The translations under genes were made by a program, and so were the position numbers. Below the pieces are notes generated by a model. The model did not search any database. It was not told the origin of the DNA and was given only the letters and a program-made list of their open reading frames with translations. Positions 1 through 8,211 of a DNA stretch of 64,000 bases are shown here, in pieces (position 1 is the first letter of the stretch; every line of letters starts with the position of its first letter). This DNA is from Thermosaccharophagus gerlachensis. Lineage in GTDB: Bacteria; Armatimonadota; Fervidibacteria; Fervidibacterales; Thermosaccharophagaceae. Location of the stretch: positions 5,121 to 69,120 of the forward strand of contig JBGOEV010000007.1 of assembly GCA_041538025.1 (NCBI GenBank), read 5' to 3'.

Positions 1-2897
1 ACATTCCCTGCCAACCCCATTGTTTCCCTCACCCATTCAATCCACTTCTCATCGGGCTCAACTGTAAAGGGTGTTCCAACGACCAGAACCTTTGCTATCA
101 AGCTTCCCCCTTTCTCCACAATCTTCCCTTCTACTGGAAAACGAATTCCCCAACTTGGGCTATCTTTTTGGGCATAAACATCCAAGGGTTCACTGCTCAG
201 ATTGAAAACGGCAACTGAGCCCATAGGGGAACCACAAAACGCTATGTATCCGTCTCTACTTAAGCTTATTTTTTGCCAAGCTTTCAATTCATCGGGTGTT
301 TTCTCGCTCGATAATAATCTCCCCTCCTGAGTGCGGATGAACCATCTCTTAGCACCAGCTTTATAAAATTGCCCTAAAACGAGCCTCTCGATCTTCACTT
401 TCTCCTTAAACTTTATTTCCAATTCTGCAACGATTGAAGAAAAGAGCCCCGGTCTGAGATTGAAATATGTGCGGGTTATTTTTGCTTCGATAAGCTTTGA
501 TGGATTAGCAGGGGCTAATGTGTGCCAGACATTTAAGGCAGGAACTTCAGGGGGATAAAACCCATCGCTCTTGCCATAGCCCATCATCAAATCGGCACTA
601 TGCAGAAGCCTGTCAGTCCAAATCCTTCCTCGACTCAAATCTTCCTCTCCCTTATCGCATTTTATTGATGGATTTATCCAAAGCACTGGGTCGCCTCCGG
701 GGGCACCGTCAAAGCCGGGAATCATCCCACCAAGGCGATTATCGGGCTTATAAGTTGAGGAAGGTGCAATTAGCCCAGCCCCATCCCAAGGTCCCTTGTT
801 AGGGGTCATTCCAAAGGTAAAACCACTTTGCGCTCCTGTTCCATCCTCCCTTCTCTGCATGCTATAAGAGAGCTGGTTCATCCTGTCACCGCACATGAAC
901 TCCTCAAGCAACGGTTGAGGACGATCAAAAAGCTCCATCGTGATGGCTTGCCTTCCCTTCAAATCCTTTGCTATGACGAAAAGGTTATGCTGCTGACCGT
1001 GATTGAAATCCTCCTCCCAGTCGAAGTATTTAGCCCCTCTTGGATAGAAATGCCTTATTAACTCCTCGCCATCGTAAATCATTACCTCTTTCAAACCGAC
1101 ATCCGATGCTATGGCGAGCCTCAGTCTCCAACGCCAATGCGTCCAGTCAAACCAATCATAGCTCTCATAATCCCTCGGACCAATAAAACGCCATTCCAGA
1201 ATACGAGGTCCATTTGAAACATAACGAAGGTGGCAATAAGGAGGCATAGAGGGATGCCAAGAGGAAAATTGCTCTTTCAAATCGTTTAAATCCGACGCCT
1301 CAAAATAGTTCACGTATCCTTCTTTTAAAGCTTTTTCCAACTGCTTCGGCTCATTCACCAAGCTTATAGCAAAGGGCCAGAGAGATTCACCTCTATTTTG
1401 AAGGTGCTTGTATCCTTCAATCAATTCATCCAAAAGTTTCAGCTTCCCTTCACGAAAATCCTGACTGAAAATAGCAACAGCATCGTAGGCTCTAAATTCA
1501 TAGTAAGGGCAGGGATTTTTCGAATGCCACCATGAGCCAATGGTGAGATTCATTCTGTTGAGATTGTGCATCCAATCCAGTAAGACATACCCAGCTTGAC
1601 CGGGGACCTTTGTATCAGGGTGAGTTGTAGCAAAACGCTTCTTATCATCGGTAAGAAGATGCTCATCTGGATAGCGGGTGCGGTAACCCGCTGCAAAATA
1701 ATGATTCCCGTAACCGTCCTCAAAGCGGAACCCGGGCACAGCTAAGAAATCCTTCCCTGAGACGGCTTCGCATTCTTTGACAAGCTTTTCCCACGATTCC
1801 CTCGGTAGATTGGAAAAATCCTCCAAAAAAACTATGAAATCGCACCCTAATGAACGAGCAAGTTTGGCATAATCCTCCACCTTTCCTTTTCCCCCAGATA
1901 TCTCGGTTTGAGCTCCAACTATCCCTCTAAAAACCTTTGGAGGCGGAGGAAAACGAGCACTGCTCCAATCCCATGGAGGAATTTGCGGGAGCTTTGGTTC
2001 AGTGAGAAGCCGAGCAGGCGTTTTAGCGCCTCCAAATCTCCCTGACTTCAACGAAGGCTCAGAAAGCCAATGAAGAGTGTTAAGGAGAAGACGCAAGAAA
2101 TCGCTTGGCTGGTTGTTAAGACCGCTTTCCATGACTATCCCCCTCAAAGCAGTGGCATACCCACCCCAAAAATGATAGGATGAGTTTATAGAGCAAAGGG
2201 CAATCCTTCCCTCGCCATAGGACCGGATGGCAAAGATAGGTGGAGCTGAAATTCCCTCTTTAGTTATCCTTTCTGTAGGCAATCCCCTTGCATGGCTTTC
2301 CCACAGCACGCTTTTTGAAGAGGCTTCGCCTCGGATGACCACTTGCCAATCGCTACTAACATCAAAGGTTAAAGTGGAAGAAGCTCCTCCTGCCCCTTCG
2401 GTAACTGGATACCAAATGAGACGAACTCCTTCACTAACAGGCGATGGGGAGATGTTGCTTGTGTAGGCAAACTTTATTCCCCACGGGGTGCCACCGTCTT
2501 TCTCCCTTTCTCTATCGTGGACTGTTTCAGGGCGAAGGCGAGCACCTATTTGATCAAGAAGACGAAATTGTCCATCCCAATCCTCCAAATGCTCTCCTTT
2601 CCAAAGGCTGATGAAGAGCCCACCTCCCTCTTTTACAAAGCTAAGGAGGATCCCTCTTTCCTTGTCGCTTAAATAAGCACCTCCCCTCAGCAGAACGACC
2701 ACATTGAACTGCTTAATGTAACTCTCATTAGGGAAATCCCAACGCCAGTCAAACTCAAAACCTGCCTCCAACAGTTTCCTGGCAACTTCCCTATCCTGTA
2801 ACCCGGTCTGAAGAAAAAGTATAGAGGGTTTGGGCTGAGCGAGGACAAAGCGAAGGAATCCAAAAAGGAAAAGGGAGATTAGGGAAATCTTCATCAT
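1..2897 (-). CDS. Large secreted ThuA-like / PHP-like protein (3' part outside window)
   Basis: The reading frame is open from an ATG at 2897 to the window edge, so the C-terminus is missing; at least 965 residues are visible. A GGAGG lies about 9 bases upstream of the start. The N-terminus is a signal peptide (MMKISLISLFLFGFLRFVLA). Residues ~20-260 look like the class-I glutamine-amidotransferase-like ThuA fold (FVKEGGGLFISLWKGEH region), as in sugar-catabolism ThuA proteins. Residues ~320-560 resemble a PHP-type metal-dependent phosphoesterase fold (AKLARSLGCDFIVFLED, LAVPGFRFEDGYGNHYF), but the usual HxH metal motif reads AQTE, so the site looks degenerate. The rest is probably beta-rich. 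It is the most downstream visible gene of a minus-strand block of carbohydrate genes. Domain calls are by motif reading; substrate unknown. Confidence 0.8.
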   Translation of the reverse strand, partial: MMKISLISLFLFGFLRFVLAQPKPSILFLQTGLQDREVARKLLEAGFEFDWRWDFPNESYIKQFNVVVLLRGGAYLSDKERGILLSFVKEGGGLFISLWKGEHLEDWDGQFRLLDQIGARLRPETVHDREREKDGGTPWGIKFAYTSNISPSPVSEGVRLIWYPVTEGAGGASSTLTFDVSSDWQVVIRGEASSKSVLWESHARGLPTERITKEGISAPPIFAIRSYGEGRIALCSINSSYHFWGGYATALRGIVMESGLNNQPSDFLRLLLNTLHWLSEPSLKSGRFGGAKTPARLLTEPKLPQIPPWDWSSARFPPPPKVFRGIVGAQTEISGGKGKVEDYAKLARSLGCDFIVFLEDFSNLPRESWEKLVKECEAVSGKDFLAVPGFRFEDGYGNHYFAAGYRTRYPDEHLLTDDKKRFATTHPDTKVPGQAGYVLLDWMHNLNRMNLTIGSWWHSKNPCPYYEFRAYDAVAIFSQDFREGKLKLLDELIEGYKHLQNRGESLWPFAISLVNEPKQLEKALKEGYVNYFEASDLNDLKEQFSSWHPSMPPYCHLRYVSNGPRILEWRFIGPRDYESYDWFDWTHWRWRLRLAIASDVGLKEVMIYDGEELIRHFYPRGAKYFDWEEDFNHGQQHNLFVIAKDLKGRQAITMELFDRPQPLLEEFMCGDRMNQLSYSMQRREDGTGAQSGFTFGMTPNKGPWDGAGLIAPSSTYKPDNRLGGMIPGFDGAPGGDPVLWINPSIKCDKGEEDLSRGRIWTDRLLHSADLMMGYGKSDGFYPPEVPALNVWHTLAPANPSKLIEAKITRTYFNLRPGLFSSIVAELEIKFKEKVKIERLVLGQFYKAGAKRWFIRTQEGRLLSSEKTPDELKAWQKISLSRDGYIAFCGSPMGSVAVFNLSSEPLDVYAQKDSPSWGIRFPVEGKIVEKGGSLIAKVLVVGTPFTVEPDEKWIEWVRETMGLAGN

Positions 2898-3036
2898 GAT
2901 CCTCTGCCTCCTCCAAAATCTGGCAAGGAGAAACACAGTAGCAAGCGAAACCGTTCTAATGTTATTGGGCATTACCCCTCACCACCTTCTTAAGGTATTT
3001 TTGCAATTTGACACAGCTCAACCCATAAAACCACCC

Positions 3037-6000
3037 TTAACGAAGCAGAGTGAGAAGTTCCTGAGCTGCCTTTCTCACTCCAGCTGGGTCACTACCTGTC
3101 ACCAAGATGACATCTTTCCCCAACGCAAACGGAGACCAGGAATATTCCAAGAGCCCCCTTCCCTTCCCTGGGAAATAGTCGTTTGCAACAAAGGGCAGGA
3201 TACTTGCCCTCTGTAAAGCCTTAATAAGAGTGCTTGAGCTATCGGTTCCCACGAGGATGAGATCCTCCCCCACCTCAAAGGCATCTGGAAGAGTAGGTGG
3301 ATAGCCGTTTTCCCCCGCCCATATTCGGAGCTTAACCCATGGCTTTCTCCTCCTTTCCCTTTCTTCCTCTGTTACCTCAAACCATTTCTCCCCTCTTTTC
3401 TCAATTGCTGGGAAAACTTTCGGATATCTTCCCTTCCTCCAAACAAGGTGCTCATCTTCCACGAAAACCGAAATCCCCTTTGCCCTCAAACGCTCACAAA
3501 GCTCCTTTGCTATTTCCTTTTCCTCCTCGCTCGCCTTCTCTCCCACCACGATGATTATCTTCCTGCCGGATTTCAAGAGCGAGCGAATTGCCGACGCATC
3601 ACATGTAAGGACATCGGGAATGATCTTCAGCTTAGAAGGGGGTGAAGTTGGAACACTTATTTCAACCACTTCCTTCTTCCCGCTAAAAAGCTCCTCCACG
3701 CTTATCCTCCATTTGCCAGGAGTTTCATTGGAGCCAATTGGTATGCTTTCCTTATAAACGCCTTTGGAATCGGTGGAGCGCCAAAGTTGTATTTGATCTC
3801 CCTGTGCATCTGTGATTGTTACCTTCAAGGGCAAAGCAGCAGATATCAGACGGTTCCCTTTTCCATAGCAATTAGCGGTCAATTCAAGAAACCTCCCCTG
3901 CTTTGCCACCATCTTTGCCCTCAGTCTAACTTGCTCAATTGGTTGGGGAAGAATGGCGATGATCTTCATTTCCGTAGGCTCAAAATCGAGTTTAAGCGAT
4001 GCCCCGGGCTTTAAAGTGAGTCTCCTTGTCGTTGCCCAATCCCTTCCTTCCAAGATATAAACCGCTTCCCCGCTGCGAAGGGCATTAAACTTAACGGTAA
4101 CCCCTTTTAACTCGTCCCAATCCGAAGCAGGATAGAGCTTTACCTTCCGACCTTTTATTTCCCTCTCCACTTCCTGAGGGGACGCTCTTTGAGCATCGTT
4201 GAGGAGAAGGTAGTATCTTCCTTCCCCACTTACCCATTTCCCCGGTATAATTCCCCTTTTGCTGACCTCTATCTCAAACTTCCCAAGAGTTTGAGCAAGC
4301 ACGGTAGACAAAACATCGGCATATTCATCGAGCAGAGCATCGCTTACTGCCTGTCGCATTATCTTGCTTGCTTCGGTGTAATTCTCTTTGCTCATAAGTT
4401 CATTGGCGGTCTTTTCCAGATCTTCTATCCGATGCACATACGAAGACATGTCTATTGGGATTCTACTAATTTGCAGTTCGGGAGGAGACCAACTCGTGGT
4501 TGTATCAGCGAACAGCTTCCCACCACTCCTTTGAAAATCCCGAATCCTATTCACAATTTCTTTAGGAAGAGGATGCTTAATCCCTACAAGGAAAAGCGCT
4601 TTTCTCCCTTTCAAACCGTCCTCTTTTAACTCCCATTCGTGGATCAAATCAACCGTGTATCCAGCACGACGGATAGCGTGGTAGAGAGCAAAACACTCAT
4701 AGGCATAATTCCTTGGGATGCGATAGATTTCGCTATTTGGGACTTCCCCTGCTTCCTTAAGACGCATAGCAGCCTCGGTGAATGAATAGAGAACCCCAAT
4801 TGGATGGCGGGCAGGCAAGGTAGCGAGGATGAAATCGCCGAATTTCCTAATTCTTTCAAAAGACGGTTTGAGGTTTTTTGCGCTCTGAAAATTGAGATGC
4901 CAAAGCATTCCCACACCATCCATAACAGCATAATTTGTGACCATCTCGGCGAGTGAAACCTCATCTGGGCTATTTGGGGTGAAATAAGTCGTATTGGAGG
5001 CGAAATGAAAGCGTTTATCCCTTCTTCCAACTTTCTCAAGCGCGAAGTGCCATGATTGCTCGGCTACCCCTCGCCAAAACATGAAGGAATGAGTTGTTGG
5101 AATATCGTTTAGCCTTTGAAGGAATGGATTTGTCCCATCGTTTATCGCAAATGAGGCATAGATATCCTGTCCCCAAGGAAGTTCTGGGTCGACTTTCTTA
5201 ACATGCTGTTTCGCTTCTTTGAAAAACTCACCCATAATGTTAGCCCGCCAATGCATCCATGAAAGCCATTCGTCCTGGGGAAGCTCGCGAGGATCGGAGG
5301 GCAGTGGGCGTTTTAAGACTTTTTCAGAAGCTAAACGAGTAAAGAAATCGGGGAACAAGGAAAAAGCCTGCCCAGAAAAACGACCTTCCTTCACGATGCC
5401 ATAATTTAAGCCTGGCTCATCCATCCCGCCAAGCGAAGCGACGGTGCTTATAAACCTCCTTGCCTGCTGAGCTCCCAACTCAGCCCTCTGCATCGCTACC
5501 TTCCTTATTTCAGGATCGAGGAATGAAGCCATAGATTCAAAGGGCTGATGGAGAACATATCCACTCCATAACCCCTGCCAAACAAAGCCCTTTAGCCCGT
5601 TAGAAATCAGCCTCTCCACTCCTCTCTCAAACATGGAAGGAGTTAAAGGATCGGGGATGAAGTTCCCTTCTCCATCCACCTTGGCGTAATTGTAAAGGTC
5701 AAGGTAAACCCAAGTTGCACCAATTTTTAAGTTCTCTTCAAGGGGAGCGGTTGAACCAATGAGGAAATGGGTGGGAGGCAAAATTGAGGAAATATGAAGT
5801 TCTTCTTTCCCCACTACTTTACCGTTTATTTGGGCAATCAGGTGATATCTCCCCGGTTTTAGGAAGTAGGCTGGCAGCTGCCAAACAACGGTTTCTCCTC
5901 CTTTCAAGCTCATCTTCTCTTTTAAGAGTTGATATGGGGCAGATGAAGTTTTTCCTGCTTGGGCGTAGATACACAGTTCTCCAGAAACATCCTTCGGAGA

Positions 6001-6186
6001 AAAAAGCCCAAAATAGATCTTCTCACTTTGCCAAAATGCCTTTCTCGGCTCGCATATGAACAGCTTAAGTTCGGGGTCGGAAAGAACTGGAGGGGAAACA
6101 ATAAAGAAAAAAAGCAATGCAAAGCATTCTCCAGCCATTCTTCTTAAATTCTCGCCTTTTACCTTGTTGGATGCCTCCCTGCCCAC
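3037..6186 (-). CDS. Secreted TIM-barrel glycoside-hydrolase-like protein with beta-galactosidase-trimerisation-like domain
   Basis: This is a 1049-residue exported protein. The GTG start at 6186 has an AAGGGGGG about 9 bases upstream; an ATG at 6138 (MAGECFALLFFFIV...) is the alternative and gives a shorter signal peptide. Residues ~40-135 form a beta-sandwich-like module. Residues ~140-480 look like a GH-A TIM barrel, with E257 in GGMDEPG a candidate acid. Residues ~480-600 resemble the alpha/beta trimerisation domain of GH42-type enzymes (GVLYSFTEAA, FQRSGGKLFADTT). Beta-rich modules follow, then a C-terminal alpha/beta domain (KIIIVVGEKASEEEKE, ILVGTDSSST). Neighbours on the same strand are other carbohydrate genes. 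I cannot assign a GH family or substrate; related architectures are common in Fervidibacteria-type genomes (general knowledge, not checked). Confidence 0.8.
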   Translation of the reverse strand: MGREASNKVKGENLRRMAGECFALLFFFIVSPPVLSDPELKLFICEPRKAFWQSEKIYFGLFSPKDVSGELCIYAQAGKTSSAPYQLLKEKMSLKGGETVVWQLPAYFLKPGRYHLIAQINGKVVGKEELHISSILPPTHFLIGSTAPLEENLKIGATWVYLDLYNYAKVDGEGNFIPDPLTPSMFERGVERLISNGLKGFVWQGLWSGYVLHQPFESMASFLDPEIRKVAMQRAELGAQQARRFISTVASLGGMDEPGLNYGIVKEGRFSGQAFSLFPDFFTRLASEKVLKRPLPSDPRELPQDEWLSWMHWRANIMGEFFKEAKQHVKKVDPELPWGQDIYASFAINDGTNPFLQRLNDIPTTHSFMFWRGVAEQSWHFALEKVGRRDKRFHFASNTTYFTPNSPDEVSLAEMVTNYAVMDGVGMLWHLNFQSAKNLKPSFERIRKFGDFILATLPARHPIGVLYSFTEAAMRLKEAGEVPNSEIYRIPRNYAYECFALYHAIRRAGYTVDLIHEWELKEDGLKGRKALFLVGIKHPLPKEIVNRIRDFQRSGGKLFADTTTSWSPPELQISRIPIDMSSYVHRIEDLEKTANELMSKENYTEASKIMRQAVSDALLDEYADVLSTVLAQTLGKFEIEVSKRGIIPGKWVSGEGRYYLLLNDAQRASPQEVEREIKGRKVKLYPASDWDELKGVTVKFNALRSGEAVYILEGRDWATTRRLTLKPGASLKLDFEPTEMKIIAILPQPIEQVRLRAKMVAKQGRFLELTANCYGKGNRLISAALPLKVTITDAQGDQIQLWRSTDSKGVYKESIPIGSNETPGKWRISVEELFSGKKEVVEISVPTSPPSKLKIIPDVLTCDASAIRSLLKSGRKIIIVVGEKASEEEKEIAKELCERLRAKGISVFVEDEHLVWRKGRYPKVFPAIEKRGEKWFEVTEEERERRRKPWVKLRIWAGENGYPPTLPDAFEVGEDLILVGTDSSSTLIKALQRASILPFVANDYFPGKGRGLLEYSWSPFALGKDVILVTGSDPAGVRKAAQELLTLLR

Positions 6187-6238
6187 CCTCCTACACCCCC
6201 CTTACAAACCTGACTACAATGGTAAAAAGCAGTCTTTT

Positions 6239-7420
6239 TCACCATCTTAAGTTTATGAGATAAACCTGCCTTGTGCCCTCATGAGTTGAATTGAAGACGA
6301 TCATATCCCCATTGGGAGACCAACAGGGATGCAAATCGCATCTCCAGTATCCGGGGATTTGAGGGTTGTAAAACCTTGGAGGTTCATAGAAGTTCCCAAG
6401 AGATAAGACGGCATTCGTCTCCATATCCATCAAAAATAAGCTTTGATTCCCCAACGCATCCCGATACCTATCCATAACCATCCATTTCCCATCAGGAGAA
6501 AACGTTCCATGCCCATCGTGGTCCAAAAGCCCTTTCCCAAGGACTTCGTAATCGCCTTTGCCATCCGTAAAAAGAATTGGGCACCACTTTTTGCCCTCAT
6601 ATCGCGCAGTTACCATCAGCTTATCAGCTGTGAGCCAATCAAAATGAGAGCCTGACCATTCCCAAGGAGAGGGGAAACAAGCTCGCAGTTCCTTCCCATC
6701 GGAACCAACCGTCATTGAAGCTGTGTGAAACCCTCCTCCTTTTCTCTGAACTCTCGCTAAAAAGAATATCCTTTTTCCGTCCTTGCTAAACAAGGTGTGC
6801 TCAAAACGCATTAAAGGTCGGGAATCAATATCTTCTGGCAAGCCGAGAAACTCCTTTACCTCATAAATTGAAAGAATTAGCTCAGATTTCCCGCTCTCTA
6901 AGTCTACTACGAAAAGACCATCATCCTCAGGATAAGGGTCATCCACCTTTGGGTCTTCTCCATCCCCATCATACCCATAATCCGGTCTTGCAAGACGAAG
7001 CCGAGCATAGTTGATGCTCAAAGCCATTTTCTTCTCTGGGAAAACTGCACTAATTGGTCGGGGAATTATCTTTTCCTTCCCCGAAGCGATATCTTTGATA
7101 ATTGAGACGAACTTCCCTTCCCTTGCATCGTTGAAGACGATTTTATTTTCGTCCAACCAATGCGCCATACATCCCTGCTGGAAATTCCATGCCCGAGTTT
7201 CAGCTATCGGGATAAACTCCCTCGTTTTCAAATCAATTAATCCAAGTGTTGCTACATCTTCTCTTGTAGGGAGACGATCTTGGACGGTTGTCTCCAAAAT
7301 TGCTACATACTGTTGGGTTTTATTGAACGGGGATATCCCGTAATAAGTTGCGTGGAGATGTTCCTTCGTTTTATCCGTTATTCTCGCCACAGTTATTTCT
7401 GGAAAAGCAACTGTCGGCAT
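6239..7420 (-). CDS. TolB-like / oligogalacturonate-lyase-like beta-propeller protein
   Basis: The protein has 393 residues from ATG 7420, which has AAGGGG about 8 bases upstream; the in-frame TTG at 7426 lacks SD spacing. It shows repeated propeller blades with SPDGK-type loops (FSKDGKRIFFLA, FSPDGKWMVMDR, CWSPNGDMIVFN). The patterns FQQGCMAHWL near the N-terminal third and DLHPCWSPNGDMIVFN near the C-terminus are typical of oligogalacturonate lyase (PL22-type) and TolB-like propellers. There is no signal peptide, unlike its neighbours, so it may be cytoplasmic and act on imported pectic oligomers; that function is inference from fold and context. The gene lies in line between the LamG gene upstream and the glycosidase-like gene downstream. 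Confidence 0.75.
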   Translation of the reverse strand: MPTVAFPEITVARITDKTKEHLHATYYGISPFNKTQQYVAILETTVQDRLPTREDVATLGLIDLKTREFIPIAETRAWNFQQGCMAHWLDENKIVFNDAREGKFVSIIKDIASGKEKIIPRPISAVFPEKKMALSINYARLRLARPDYGYDGDGEDPKVDDPYPEDDGLFVVDLESGKSELILSIYEVKEFLGLPEDIDSRPLMRFEHTLFSKDGKRIFFLARVQRKGGGFHTASMTVGSDGKELRACFPSPWEWSGSHFDWLTADKLMVTARYEGKKWCPILFTDGKGDYEVLGKGLLDHDGHGTFSPDGKWMVMDRYRDALGNQSLFLMDMETNAVLSLGNFYEPPRFYNPQIPGYWRCDLHPCWSPNGDMIVFNSTHEGTRQVYLINLRW

Positions 7421-7443
7421 TCCCAATACCCCTTCTAAGCTGG

Positions 7444-8196
7444 CTATTTAACTGCAAAAATCTCCCTCAGACCTTTCACCACCTGATAATATCTCTCCAC
7501 TTCCTCCTCTCCTAACACCCCTTGCAAGATCAAAATCTCGTCAAAGTATACTGCTTCTCCGTAGGGTGCGAGGGAGAGTGAGTTTATGTTATCTTCCTCC
7601 CTTAAACCACGAGTTAAGATCCATTTTCCCACCTTTTTCCCATCCTGATAAAGAGTTATCTCCCTACCACAGGAGAAAGAAACAATCGTGTTATGCCAAA
7701 CCCCTCCCCTTAAATCCATCGTCTTCATTACATCAAAGTCGTATATCCCGTTGATGTTTTTGACACCCGGAAAATGGTAAACTTGGAAAACGGCAGCTGG
7801 CTTGGCGAGCGCACACCAAGTATCATTGCCTCCTCCTCTGACAAAACAAGAGATAAAACCTTTGCCATTGAGTGAGAAAATAACGAAAATATGACCTACC
7901 TTATGGTCCTCTTTTAGTGCCCACCAAAGCGAAATCGTCAATAGTTTGTGAGGAGAAAGGAAAGGAGAACGCAAGACGAAACTTCTCCTATTTTGACTAA
8001 GACATCCTTTCCCAATGAAGCCTTCCGATGATAAAAAAGGAAGATGCTCATCCATTCTTACAAGGTTTATCTTCGCTTTTCCATCCTCGCTTTCAAAGTC
8101 GTTATAATAAATGACTGCTTTCTCCCTCCCTTCTGGGAAGATGCCAGAGAAAAGTATAGGGGCAAAAAGAAAGCCAAAAACTAGAATCCTTTCCAT
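7444..8196 (-). CDS. Secreted LamG / concanavalin-like domain protein
   Basis: The protein has about 250 residues and starts at ATG 8196, with AGGTGA five to six bases upstream; a GTG at 8205 is poorer. The N-terminus MERILVFGFLFAPILFSG is a signal peptide. Residues ~25-240 look like a single LamG/concanavalin-like jelly roll: a YYNDFES opening, SLWWALKED, a GVWHNTIVSF strand, LYQDGKKVGKW, and YFDEILILQGVLGEEEVERYY at the end, a typical LamG closing helix. This fold usually binds glycans or serves as a module of larger glycosidases; here it stands alone. It sits 15 bases downstream of the 1134-residue CBM9-like/GH-like gene and is probably co-transcribed. Partner and ligand are unknown. Confidence 0.75.
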   Translation of the reverse strand: MERILVFGFLFAPILFSGIFPEGREKAVIYYNDFESEDGKAKINLVRMDEHLPFLSSEGFIGKGCLSQNRRSFVLRSPFLSPHKLLTISLWWALKEDHKVGHIFVIFSLNGKGFISCFVRGGGNDTWCALAKPAAVFQVYHFPGVKNINGIYDFDVMKTMDLRGGVWHNTIVSFSCGREITLYQDGKKVGKWILTRGLREEDNINSLSLAPYGEAVYFDEILILQGVLGEEEVERYYQVVKGLREIFAVK

Positions 8197-8211
8197 GCTT
8201 ATCACCTACTC

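Noticed and set aside
4189..4629. 146-codon plus-strand ORF
   Set aside because: Shadow of the minus-strand glycosidase-like gene; no SD or domain.
6221..6243. GGTAAAAAG...CTTTTTCACC hairpin between two carbohydrate genes as terminator
   Set aside because: Stem is AT-rich, has a bulge, overlaps a stop codon and is not followed by a T run on the coding strand.
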